From assembly GCA_946535985.1 (NCBI GenBank), contig CAMNDY010000020.1:1-33641 (forward strand): a stretch of DNA of 33,641 bases. Direction: 5' to 3'. The position numbers were made by a program, and so were the translations under genes. This document shows, in pieces, positions 1-9,279 of the stretch. The stretch's first letter is position 1. Every line of letters begins with the position of its first letter. The notes under the pieces are model-generated. The model was not told the DNA's origin. It did not search any database and worked only from the letters and a program-made list of their open reading frames with translations. This DNA is from an uncultured Treponema sp. GTDB taxonomy: Bacteria > Spirochaetota > Spirochaetia > Treponematales > Treponemataceae.

Positions 1-67
1 CCAAAAATTTTCAGGTGTACCCGGCAGCCGGCTGCCACTACGCGCATATTTTCAAGCGGGGTTCAAG

Positions 68-118
68 GGGAAAAAAATATTAAAAAAAACAAATATACCC
101 TTACTGTTTTGTAAGGGG
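68..118 (-). terminator. Intrinsic terminator of the surface-lipoprotein operon
   Basis: Read on the minus strand, the inverted repeat CCCTTAC / GTAAGGG (98-104 and 111-117, six-base loop) is followed by a T-rich run between about 90 and 67. It lies about 40 bases past the stop codon of the lipoprotein gene that ends at 160, so it probably ends transcription of the three-gene operon. Confidence 0.75.
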
Positions 119-159
119 ATATATTGCGGCTCACTAGGCCAGAAATGACATATCTTTAA

Positions 160-3100
160 TTAGTTGCTGAACTGGTAGATTGGGCAGATATAGCAGTAAG
201 TTGAAGTCTTATCATCATCATCTATAGGATATGGCGCAGTTGATGAGAATTGAACATAAATCATATTCTTCTCGTTTCCTGTACCAGATTGTTGTGTAGA
301 CGAAATAAGCACCTGTTCATCACTTATGCCAAAGGTATTGCCGGTTATAAGAGTAACAATAGTATCAAGAATACCTTCTTTCCAGAATTTGTAGACTTCA
401 TAAAGTTCTGCATCAGTTGGTAAATACCAATCATATTGATATTCAGTACCTGACATATTAGAACCATAATTCTTTGCAGCCCAGAAAGCTGGATATTTAT
501 CTTCGAAATAAGTGTCATCCTCAAGAAAAGAAGCAATCTGATTAAGATTATCCCTTCCATCTTTATCACCATTAAAGGTGTATGTTCCTAAGCTATCATT
601 GTATTCATATGAACATGTAATTGACTGAATTTCATTATTATATGCATTTGCATCGCTAGTACACCATGCTACTTGTGTTGGATATTTTGATAAAGGTGTA
701 CCAAGGACACGAACTGTTGTGGTGTCTCCTCCGTTATTCAAATCAGAGCCGGCATAGAAAATTACTGCAATAGCATTTGCCTTCTGATTATCATCAAGAG
801 TCATTCCGGAAGTATAGGCAATTGCAGAACCGTCATTAAAGACAATATCACCTACGGCTGTTGGAGCAGACTTTGGACCCAAAGTTTCTTTTGCCTTACC
901 GGTTGAGGTATCTATAGTCCAGCCGTCATTTAACAATTTAAACTTTTCATAAATACTTGAATTACCACTTGTAAGAATTGATGTACTTGTTGTTGGAGTT
1001 CCTTTCCATTTTATTGCAAAATTATCATTTTGAGGGGAATCTGTCGTATCAAAAGTTACAGGGATGTTTAAATTAAAATAATTTTGCTTTTCAGCAGAAT
1101 ATTCAATATTTGCACTACCCCCAAGCGTAAATGTTCCTGAAGAAAGAGACAGGCTACATGTATAGTCTCCTGCAATATTAAGATTTTCTTTTATTGTTCC
1201 ACCTGTAATTGATAAAACAGAACCAGTAGAGAACATACTTATACCACCACAATTATCAGGACTACAATTCGTTACAGAACCATTATGGCTTTGATTTTGG
1301 CTTATTGTTCCACCGCTCATATAAAGTTTTCCCGGCATAATATAAATAGCTGCTCCATCAGAATTATAAGAATGGTTACCTGTTATTTCACCATCCGTTA
1401 TATAACAATAAGCATTTTGATCTTCCAGATATAAACCAGCTCCTCCACTCGTTGAATGGTTATTACTTATTGTTCCGCCGTTTATATCTACTTCTCCACC
1501 ATTAGAACGTATTCCACCACCACCACTAGTAGTTGTTCCATACGCTGAATTATTTGCAATATTACCAGTTTTTAATACTATACGCCCTCCCATATTATCA
1601 TTTGATGAATTAAAAATACCTCCAGCCCTATAAGCCCAGTTTCCATATATTCCACCTGTTAATTCAGACTCAACACAATTTATATCGTTTGTAAAAGAAC
1701 TATAACCTAATGCTAACGTACCTTTATTGTAAATACCACCTCCTCCTGACGAAGAATCTGCACTGGCAAAATTAGCACACTGCCAATTGGAATAAGCATT
1801 GTTGGTAGAATTGTATATAGAACTTTTGTTTTCAGGCTGTTTTTCAGTATCACCTACTATTGCAGTTCCACACATACATAAAACAGCCCCTTCATCTATA
1901 AAAACACCACCGCCGTAGATACAACCATTTCCATAAATTTTTACACCGTTTCCAAGTGTAACTTTCGAATTAGCGCTTACAAACAAACCTCCACCAAAGA
2001 TACCGGTTTCTCCAACGGTTGTACCCCTACCACCTGTTATATCAAGATTTGTGATTGTAATAGGAATTGTAGTATTTACTGTAAGAGTAGTTTTATTATC
2101 AGCATCATTAGTCAAGCTGCCACCATTAAGAACGGCACCAGCCAGACCAGTAAGCTTAAGATTTGCAGCTACTGAAGATGTGAGACCAGCATTGGAAATA
2201 GTTTGTATTCCTACAACCTCATCATCTATAACAATACTCCATTCAATGTTTGAATTTGCATAATCAATAATCTTTTCTACTGCAGCGGCAACAGAATTAA
2301 CAGCTTTTGCAGCACATAATCCGTTATTTGCAGAATTTCCTTCACTAGACACATGAATTTCTGTTGATTCCAAGGCCCAGAGTTCCTTGTTTCCATAACT
2401 ACCAGTAGGAATTGTTGTTATTGGGTCTCCTTCGAAATTTGAATCTTCATACCAACCACCATAAATCGTAGTTGTTGATTCGGGCTCAAGAAGATTAATT
2501 GTGGCGTCTGTTATTTGATATGTTTCCGGGTTAGTGCCAGGAAGAGTACCTGAATAATGATATACTATTTGATAAGTTGCTTTCTCCCATCTGGCAACGA
2601 AAGTTTTAGGTTCTGTTGAGCCTGCGGGTATAGATGTTTCCTGTGTTGTCCAGGTATTATCTGTATACCAACCAATAAAATCATACCCTGCCATAAATAC
2701 TTTCGAATAATCAGGAAGAAGAATCTGTGCACTTTCAATTGTATATTCTGTAGGTTGAGAACCTTCGTATGCATCTGTCCAACCGCCACCAGATGAAAAA
2801 TCAAAAGTAATAGTATATGAAGTTGCAGTCCATTTAGCATAAAGATTCTGAGTTCCTGTACTTCCTTTTGGAATTGAAGTTACAGCTTCGCCGGTGAAGC
2901 TGGCATTTGTGTACCAGCCGCCAAAGGTATAACCGGTTTTTGTCATATCAGAGGCAGCAGGCAGGGTGTAATCTTCGCTTAACCTTGTATAACATTCAGG
3001 GAAGGTAAGAGATGATGAACCACCATCAAGATTCCAGGTAATAGAATAAACTTCGTTTAGGGTGTCGATTGTTCTGCTGCCAGAGCTTTCCTGGCCGCCT

Positions 3101-3867
3101 GTGATTATTGCAAGTTCTGTCCAGGTATTGATTAAGATATTTGAACTGGTAGAGCTATCGATTGTGAACAATTTTAATATAATACGGTATGTACCTGCAG
3201 AAAGATTTGCAAGAGCTGGAAGTGTTGACGAACTATAGGTTGCTTTATAAGTTGAAGGAGAAGAACTTCTGTCGAGTATTACGGTTGAAAAACAGGTCGT
3301 TGTGTTTGTAGTTGTATTAACAAGTTCTGCAGTTACAAGTTTTACATCCTCTTTATTTGGTGCTGCAGAAAAATCCAGTTCAAAAGAAAGGCTGCCTGTT
3401 TTTGTTTCATCAAGGTTTGTGTCTTCCCATATTAAATTAAAGGAAAGGGTATTCGAGCCAGAGGTAATTGTTTCGGAAATTTCATCACTAAGAGTAGTTC
3501 CCTCTTTAGAGGCTGTAAGTTTAAAGGTCCAGTCACCTGCTTGAATTGGGAAGGAGGCAGATTGCAAAGCTGAAAGACTGGCATATTCTCCTGATGAATT
3601 TGTTTCTGTGGCTAGAGGTGTAAGCTCTGAATCCCCGGGGCCTTTTCCTGTAAGTATAAAAGTGAAATCACTGATTGAATTAACATTTGGAAAATCCGGT
3701 AAGGCTGTTCTACCCACAGAAGCTACGTCTACCTTAAGATACACATTACCCTTATTATTATTTGGGCGGCTGACACCACTCATATTATTACAAGCCGAAA
3801 AGGCAAGAGTCAGCACCATTAAAAAAACTATTGAAAGAATATATCGGAAAACTATTTTTTTAGACAT
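160..3867 (-). CDS. Giant surface lipoprotein: InlB-type repeats, beta-helix region, conserved Treponema-type C-terminal module
   Basis: 1235 residues. The N-terminus is a lipoprotein signal with lipobox AFSAC (Cys about 26). After a beta-rich region come three Listeria-Bacteroides (InlB B-type) repeats at about 275-500, recognisable by GYTFGGWYT / GYDFIGWYT and the closing LYAKW / VARW. Residues about 505-950 contain many short GG-x-I and ISNNHS/ISQNQS-like turns, typical of a right-handed parallel beta-helix of the polymorphic outer-membrane or pectate-lyase type. The last about 245 residues form a module with DIVFNDGSAIAY and WYLPTDAELYEVYKFW that is also present in the upstream neighbour. 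The start is supported by AGGAGA about 8 bases before the ATG. It lies 25 bases after the previous gene, in one operon. Function is unknown; surface display and adhesion or ligand binding is an inference. Confidence 0.85.
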   Translation of the reverse strand: MSKKIVFRYILSIVFLMVLTLAFSACNNMSGVSRPNNNKGNVYLKVDVASVGRTALPDFPNVNSISDFTFILTGKGPGDSELTPLATETNSSGEYASLSALQSASFPIQAGDWTFKLTASKEGTTLSDEISETITSGSNTLSFNLIWEDTNLDETKTGSLSFELDFSAAPNKEDVKLVTAELVNTTTNTTTCFSTVILDRSSSPSTYKATYSSSTLPALANLSAGTYRIILKLFTIDSSTSSNILINTWTELAIITGGQESSGSRTIDTLNEVYSITWNLDGGSSSLTFPECYTRLSEDYTLPAASDMTKTGYTFGGWYTNASFTGEAVTSIPKGSTGTQNLYAKWTATSYTITFDFSSGGGWTDAYEGSQPTEYTIESAQILLPDYSKVFMAGYDFIGWYTDNTWTTQETSIPAGSTEPKTFVARWEKATYQIVYHYSGTLPGTNPETYQITDATINLLEPESTTTIYGGWYEDSNFEGDPITTIPTGSYGNKELWALESTEIHVSSEGNSANNGLCAAKAVNSVAAAVEKIIDYANSNIEWSIVIDDEVVGIQTISNAGLTSSVAANLKLTGLAGAVLNGGSLTNDADNKTTLTVNTTIPITITNLDITGGRGTTVGETGIFGGGLFVSANSKVTLGNGVKIYGNGCIYGGGVFIDEGAVLCMCGTAIVGDTEKQPENKSSIYNSTNNAYSNWQCANFASADSSSGGGGIYNKGTLALGYSSFTNDINCVESELTGGIYGNWAYRAGGIFNSSNDNMGGRIVLKTGNIANNSAYGTTTSGGGGIRSNGGEVDINGGTISNNHSTSGGAGLYLEDQNAYCYITDGEITGNHSYNSDGAAIYIMPGKLYMSGGTISQNQSHNGSVTNCSPDNCGGISMFSTGSVLSITGGTIKENLNIAGDYTCSLSLSSGTFTLGGSANIEYSAEKQNYFNLNIPVTFDTTDSPQNDNFAIKWKGTPTTSTSILTSGNSSIYEKFKLLNDGWTIDTSTGKAKETLGPKSAPTAVGDIVFNDGSAIAYTSGMTLDDNQKANAIAVIFYAGSDLNNGGDTTTVRVLGTPLSKYPTQVAWCTSDANAYNNEIQSITCSYEYNDSLGTYTFNGDKDGRDNLNQIASFLEDDTYFEDKYPAFWAAKNYGSNMSGTEYQYDWYLPTDAELYEVYKFWKEGILDTIVTLITGNTFGISDEQVLISSTQQSGTGNEKNMIYVQFSSTAPYPIDDDDKTSTYCYICPIYQFSN

Positions 3868-3892
3868 AAAAATCTCCTCTTATCAGAAACCT

Positions 3893-6800
3893 TTAGAATT
3901 CACGGATACATAAAGCAGACCTTGTTGCATCTTTGTTATTACCGTAGATTTCTCCACCTTTAATAACAAGGCTCCAACTCCAGTAATCATATTCAGCATT
4001 ATTACCATTTACATATTGAGATGAAGACCAGTAATATCTGTTTTCACCCAAATCGTCACCACCGACTAAACTAAGAATTGAATTTAGCTGAGACCATTTT
4101 TTGTGAACTTGATACAGCTCTATTAAACTTGGAATATACCAGCCACTTGAATAATCTGTACCAGTTAGGTTTGCGGTACTTGCATACGTATTGGCATAAT
4201 TAAATATAGGATAGTTTTCTGCTAAAGAAGAAGTTTCACCTGCAGAGGTTGCAATATTATTTATTATCTGCCAGTTATCACTTCCATCCATATCCCCGGA
4301 AAGATAAGAAGTTGTTCCAGATGTTGATGTATATTCACAATACGGAGTTCCATCGGTTGGTGCACTTTCATCTTTTGAAATTAGAATATCTGTCAATTTT
4401 TGAGTATAACATTTTTTATTCTGAAGAGCCCACTCATATTTAGTTGTTCCAGAATTCTTTATTCCCAAACCAAGCATTCTTGTTCTTGAGTCATTTGAAC
4501 ACGCTGTACCTTTGTAGAATATAATTGCAACAACTGCTGCTTTCTGGTCATTTGTCAATGTCAAACCAGATTCGTATGCAATGGCACTTCCGTCTGTGAA
4601 TACAATATCAAGAACATCTGTAGGACTAAGTTTAGTACCTATAGCTGCAATAACTGTTTGTGTTACACTGTAACCGCCACATTCAACGGTTATTGTATAC
4701 AGGCCTTTTGGATGAGTGTTTTTATTAAATGTAAAGGTATTGCCTGTTACACTTGTATCTTCTACGCCGTCAACGTACCAGGTAAAGTTTGCAGAAAGGT
4801 CTGTTGTTGCTGTAAAGGTTATGTCACCGAAAGAATCTGGAGCAGATCTAGACAGACTGATTTTTTCATCCGGGTCTGTTACAGTAACACCAACTCCTGC
4901 GCTAGACCACTTGGCGTAAAGGGTGATTTGTCTGTCGTAAGAGCCGTCTGCTCCGTCAAAAGATAATGCACGAGAAGTATCCATTGTTATACCTGCCTGA
5001 CATGGAGTATCCGTAAGCGTTTCATCTAAACACCAGCCGTTAAAGTAATAACCCGCTCTGCTTGCTGCTGGAAGTGGGAAACTTTCTTCTACAGAGCAAG
5101 TACCTGCCTCAATTGCAGTACCACCATTTACTACATAATTAATCGTATATTCTATTAGATTCCATTTTGCATAAACATCAACATCCCCATAGTATTGGCC
5201 GGAACCGGTGCCAGGAATGATTCTGATAACAGCAGTACCTGAATAATCACTGTCTAAATACCAGCCGCCAAAGTCATAACCAGTTTTTGTTGGTTCATCC
5301 AGTAAATCCATATAATCATCTTCTACCGTAAATTGAGCTTCGGAAGGAGATGTCATCAAAGTGCCATCCTTCTCTTTAAAGTAAATATGATTAGTATTTA
5401 TAGCCCACTTTGCATAAAGCGTGTAGTCAGCATGAGCTTGAGTAGAGCCTGTTCCCGGGGTAATAGAAGTTATTTCTGTACCGGCTGCAAAACTACTATC
5501 TGAATACCAGCCTTTGAAGGTGTAGCCCGGTCTAGTTGGATTCGCAAATGTAATAGGGCTAGACTCTATAGTAAAGTTGCCTGTTGTATTACCATCATTA
5601 TTTGCCTGAGACGCTGATTTACTACCTGCATAAAGCTGGTCATTTAATTCGTAATTAATAACATATTCATTCAAGTCCCACTTACCATACAGCGTAACAT
5701 CACCTGTTTTTCCCTCTTCCCAACCACCTGTAGCAGGCTGAGTTAATGCGGAATCAAAATACCAGCCGTATAAATGGTAATAATCTTTATTGACTTTTCC
5801 TGAAGCAGGCAGAGAAACAGCATCTTCTACTGTATATGAGCTTGGATAAGTGTTATATCCGCTTGCCCAGTTCCAGTCGGTGCCAAGACCATCATAGGTG
5901 ATGCTATAAGAAATTGCTTCAAACTTACCGTAAAGGGTTATGTCGCCTTCTTTTGAACCACCTGTCCAGCCTGTTATTGCACTTGCAGAATTATATTCAG
6001 GGTCTGTGAACCAGCCGCTGAAGGTGTAGCCGGTGCGGACAAGATTTGTAGTGTCTGTTGTTGCAGTTGGCAGGGTAACAGCTTGAGAAGGCAGATATGA
6101 AGAAGGAGACATGCCTGTAACTTCTGCGCCATCAATCATGTAAATAATATTACCACGCGATTTATTAACCCAGAGGGCATAAAGTGTAATTACTGCGCCG
6201 TCTTCGGAGGTGAGGTTTACAACTTCCTGCTTATCGGAATAATCGCGGTCGAGTTCTTCATCATTGTGGCCGCTTGTATCAAGATTAATCCAGCCGCCAA
6301 ACTTAAGGCCTTCAGGGGCGTCGAATATACATTCAGAAAGTTCCTGAGGCTCGTCATAAGTAAATACCTGATCAGGCATTTGGACTGTTGAGTCGGACTT
6401 TCCTTTATTGAATTTAATTGTATAGGTAATTGGAATCCACTTGCCGTAGAGGGTAATATCTCCATTCTGCTCGTAGCGGTCCCAGCCTGTTATTTTTGAA
6501 TCATCCTCAAAGCTGCTTGTTTTGTACCAGCCGCCAAAAGTATAACCGGTTCTGTCTAAAGATGCCGGTAATTGGACCTTGTCTGTTCTGTAGAATTCTA
6601 CAGGTGTAAGTTTTGCTTCATCGCAGTCTTCAATCTGGTATGTAATTGTATAAAGCACAGGAGTGTCTACAGGAGCGACCCCTGCATTTACAACGCGTGC
6701 AACTCTAAAGCCTGTTTTTCCGTCTTTAGAAGAAGGTGAAGAATATGCACGGGCATCAGGACTGCACTGACTTTGTGTACCTGAATAATCACCTCCCCTC

Positions 6801-8206
6801 TTAACACGGGCTGTTCCGTATTCAGGACCAGACAAAGCGGTACTTGTTTCGAGGCTTGTTGAATACCAGTCAAAACACCACTCGCTTACGTTTCCAAGTA
6901 TGTTACAAATTCCAAGACCGTCAACAAGGCGATTTGTAACTGATTGAGTGTTATTCTTACTGTTGCCTGAATGTAAAACAAGGGCATCATAGTCCTTTGT
7001 TGTAGATTCCATTCCCTTTGTGGCAACATATTCCCATTCGGCTTCGGTAAGAAGACGGTAGCCGCCGGAATAAAGATTTACAGAGACAAGATTCCAGTCG
7101 TCATTAGAAGAAGCTGGAACAGAGCCCCAGGCTTCCGGCTTTACAGAATCCTTTATTTTATAGCAAGGCTCCAGACCTTCTCTTATACTAAGCAAATTAC
7201 AATAAACAATTGCGTCATACCAGCTTACATTTTCTACAGGATATTTTGAATCTTCAACTTTTGTGCTTCCGCGGTCACGCAAGCTCGGGTCTTTACCTGT
7301 TACATCAAAATATTCTGCCTGAGTAACTTCGTGCTGACACACATAAAGTTCAGGAACTATCAGGGCATCACGGCCTGCTTTAAGATAATTTAATACTTCG
7401 CCCTGTGGAACTAATACATAATCAGAAAGCCACTTTGCATAAAGGGTAAGATCCTGGGTAACAGGAGTATCAAAATCAAAAAGTTTTGTAAATTCAGGAT
7501 CGGTGTACCAGCCCATGAAGGCATAAACAGATTTTGTTTTTGAATCGAAATAACTTGGATTTTCAGGTTTTGTAAGTTTTTCGCCTGTTACAACTTCCTG
7601 AGCTTCTACAGCACTTCCTCCGTTGGATTCAAAGGTAACTGTAAGCTTTGCTTCTTCAAGAAGAATTGAAAGTTTATTGCCAAAACTTCGCACAATTATA
7701 GACTGACTTTTTCCACGGTAGATAACCTGTTTTGAAGTTTTTGTTTCGTCGGTGTAAGTGTAAATATCTGCTACAGCCCAGACAACGGCTTCGATTGGAA
7801 CATGGCGGAATATAATTGAAACACCTTCGTTTTCTTTTACAAGAGCTGTCTTAGTCTGCTGGTCATCGCCAAGAATAGATACGTCTATATAAATTGCATC
7901 ATAAGGTGCATTCTCTACTTCGGAGTTATCTTCAATTTCTTCCTCTTCCTCTTCAAAGTCTTCTTCGCCTTCGTCTTCATTTTGAAGGGGTTCAGTACCA
8001 CTTTCTTCATCATCTGCGGCACGGAAGGATTTGTTTGCAAGTAAATCGGGATGTGCACCTTTAAGAATTGTATTTACAGTTTGCCTGTCTATATTAAAGG
8101 TGACATTTGTGTTTTTTGAAGCTTTTCCATTATGAGAACAGGATGTTATTACAAGTGAAAGTAAAAATGCAAGGAAAAGAAAAAATGCAGAAGTTTTTTT
8201 ATTCAT
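3893..8206 (-). CDS. Giant surface lipoprotein: eight InlB-type repeats with an embedded FGE-sulfatase/C-lectin-like domain
   Basis: 1437 residues. Lipobox VITSC puts the lipidated Cys at 23. A very acidic linker (about 63-100) follows. InlB repeat 1 (about 187-260) ends in LYAKW. A complete formylglycine-generating-enzyme/SUMF1 fold domain follows at about 263-505, with VTQAEYFDVTG, YPVENVSWYDAIVYCN, YRLLTEAEWEYVA, GNVSEWCFDWY, RVKRGGDYSG and TGFRVAR. Seven more InlB repeats run from about 515 to 1110, then an Ig-like stretch, then the same C-terminal module as its neighbour (DIVFTDGSAIAY, WYIPSLIELYQVHKKW), ending with a WSSSQY segment. The paired active-site cysteines of true formylglycine enzymes are not evident, so this domain probably binds rather than modifies. 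GGGAGAA precedes the ATG and abuts the stop codon of the TraB-type gene. Confidence 0.87.
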   Translation of the reverse strand: MNKKTSAFFLFLAFLLSLVITSCSHNGKASKNTNVTFNIDRQTVNTILKGAHPDLLANKSFRAADDEESGTEPLQNEDEGEEDFEEEEEEIEDNSEVENAPYDAIYIDVSILGDDQQTKTALVKENEGVSIIFRHVPIEAVVWAVADIYTYTDETKTSKQVIYRGKSQSIIVRSFGNKLSILLEEAKLTVTFESNGGSAVEAQEVVTGEKLTKPENPSYFDSKTKSVYAFMGWYTDPEFTKLFDFDTPVTQDLTLYAKWLSDYVLVPQGEVLNYLKAGRDALIVPELYVCQHEVTQAEYFDVTGKDPSLRDRGSTKVEDSKYPVENVSWYDAIVYCNLLSIREGLEPCYKIKDSVKPEAWGSVPASSNDDWNLVSVNLYSGGYRLLTEAEWEYVATKGMESTTKDYDALVLHSGNSKNNTQSVTNRLVDGLGICNILGNVSEWCFDWYSTSLETSTALSGPEYGTARVKRGGDYSGTQSQCSPDARAYSSPSSKDGKTGFRVARVVNAGVAPVDTPVLYTITYQIEDCDEAKLTPVEFYRTDKVQLPASLDRTGYTFGGWYKTSSFEDDSKITGWDRYEQNGDITLYGKWIPITYTIKFNKGKSDSTVQMPDQVFTYDEPQELSECIFDAPEGLKFGGWINLDTSGHNDEELDRDYSDKQEVVNLTSEDGAVITLYALWVNKSRGNIIYMIDGAEVTGMSPSSYLPSQAVTLPTATTDTTNLVRTGYTFSGWFTDPEYNSASAITGWTGGSKEGDITLYGKFEAISYSITYDGLGTDWNWASGYNTYPSSYTVEDAVSLPASGKVNKDYYHLYGWYFDSALTQPATGGWEEGKTGDVTLYGKWDLNEYVINYELNDQLYAGSKSASQANNDGNTTGNFTIESSPITFANPTRPGYTFKGWYSDSSFAAGTEITSITPGTGSTQAHADYTLYAKWAINTNHIYFKEKDGTLMTSPSEAQFTVEDDYMDLLDEPTKTGYDFGGWYLDSDYSGTAVIRIIPGTGSGQYYGDVDVYAKWNLIEYTINYVVNGGTAIEAGTCSVEESFPLPAASRAGYYFNGWCLDETLTDTPCQAGITMDTSRALSFDGADGSYDRQITLYAKWSSAGVGVTVTDPDEKISLSRSAPDSFGDITFTATTDLSANFTWYVDGVEDTSVTGNTFTFNKNTHPKGLYTITVECGGYSVTQTVIAAIGTKLSPTDVLDIVFTDGSAIAYESGLTLTNDQKAAVVAIIFYKGTACSNDSRTRMLGLGIKNSGTTKYEWALQNKKCYTQKLTDILISKDESAPTDGTPYCEYTSTSGTTSYLSGDMDGSDNWQIINNIATSAGETSSLAENYPIFNYANTYASTANLTGTDYSSGWYIPSLIELYQVHKKWSQLNSILSLVGGDDLGENRYYWSSSQYVNGNNAEYDYWSWSLVIKGGEIYGNNKDATRSALCIREF

Positions 8207-8218
8207 ATGCTTCTCCCA

Positions 8219-9244
8219 TTATTTTAAAATACCGTTTTGCTGCATATAATCAAAAACTGAGTCGTCTCCAACAAAATGCGCACAACCGGCAAAAATAAAA
8301 GTTACGCCAGGCTCATCAAGATAATCGGCTATCTTTAAAGCCCAGTCTTTGTTTCGCCTGCTTAAAAGTGCATCAAAATAATCTTTATATACAGGATGTT
8401 TTTTAATTTCGTTTTCAAAATCTTTAAAGTAAAAATCGGCAAAGGCCTGATCATCTGCCTGAAGAAACAATTCATAAAGCTCTGTCATTTCCTGTGCGGC
8501 AACCTCCAGATTTGTAAGATCATCAAGAGTGTCGCGGAGCATGGTCATTTGTGTGTCCCAGTCGCCCCAGGCAACAAGGTCTAGCTGAGTCTGGGCATCA
8601 TCAAGGCCTTCAAAGCCCTGATTATTTTTTTGAGTGGCAATGTAATCCATAACCATCACGTCGTAAGCTTTTTGAGAATCAAGATCTGCGGCTAGCATTA
8701 CAATTGGCTGCAGGTAATTATTCAAAACCCAGGGTTCAAAACATACAAGCTGGGCAAGAGTTTGTGGGTCTATAAATTGAGTAATAAGAGTGATTTCTTC
8801 TTCGGTTAAATCATCTATGAGGGTATGCGATAAATCGGTAAGAAAACTCTTCATTGTAAGAGACTGCATCATATCCGGAAGCTGGGCCCAGACCTGGCTC
8901 GAAAGTTCACATACATAACGGTCTGATTCTTCAAGGGCATTTGAAACACATTCAGGAAAGTTTAGAACTCTGTCGTCGCCTGCGTGATAGGTTCCAAGGA
9001 TATAAACTTTTGAAGGAGTGCCGTCTTTTGCTGCAGCATCAATTTGCCAGAGCATGGCATCGGGATATTTTGTAAGTTTAGCTTTTTCAACTGCCTGAGG
9101 GCTTCCCGGCTTTTTTGCAGAATCATCCTGTGCCGGCCCGGTACTTTTACATGAAGCAAGCGCAAAAACAAAAATGAGAATAATATAGACTGAATGAAGG
9201 CAAAATTTTACAATACGCCCATGGTATGTTCTTTTATTGTACAT
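8219..9244 (-). CDS. TraB/GumN family lipoprotein
   Basis: 341 residues, normal length for bacterial TraB/GumN proteins. The hydrophobic segment at 14-31 ends in lipobox LASC (Cys 32). The family motifs are present: ILGTYHAGDD (GTxH at 84-87), CELS about 25 residues later, and near the C-terminus FIFAGCAHFVGDDS (GxxH). The superfamily includes the Tiki metalloproteases, in which these His and Glu residues bind metal; peptidase activity here is not shown. No other Met or GTG/TTG lies in the first 35 codons that would keep the signal peptide, and there is no ribosome binding site: TATAAT ends 7 bases before the ATG, predicting a leaderless mRNA. First gene of the lipoprotein operon; the stop lies 12 bases before the next ATG. 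Confidence 0.85.
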   Translation of the reverse strand: MYNKRTYHGRIVKFCLHSVYIILIFVFALASCKSTGPAQDDSAKKPGSPQAVEKAKLTKYPDAMLWQIDAAAKDGTPSKVYILGTYHAGDDRVLNFPECVSNALEESDRYVCELSSQVWAQLPDMMQSLTMKSFLTDLSHTLIDDLTEEEITLITQFIDPQTLAQLVCFEPWVLNNYLQPIVMLAADLDSQKAYDVMVMDYIATQKNNQGFEGLDDAQTQLDLVAWGDWDTQMTMLRDTLDDLTNLEVAAQEMTELYELFLQADDQAFADFYFKDFENEIKKHPVYKDYFDALLSRRNKDWALKIADYLDEPGVTFIFAGCAHFVGDDSVFDYMQQNGILK

Positions 9245-9251
9245 ACCATAA

Positions 9252-9279
9252 ATTATAGCATATTATTTTCAATGTTCAA
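9252..9279 (-). promoter_or_regulatory. Sigma-70-type promoter for the TraB-type gene and lipoprotein operon (predicted leaderless)
   Basis: The -35 TTGAAC (9279-9274), a 16-base spacer and the -10 TATAAT (9257-9252) are followed by 7 bases and the ATG. The -35 overlaps the last codons of the upstream diguanylate cyclase gene, so the operon is probably transcribed separately from it. Confidence 0.6.

Noticed and set aside
23..36. Perfect palindrome GGCAGCCGGCTGCC at the window edge
   Set aside because: Single copy with no context; could be part of an element cut off by the window.
3893..8206. Diversity-generating retroelement
   Set aside because: No reverse transcriptase or template repeat is visible in the window; only the target-like fold is present.
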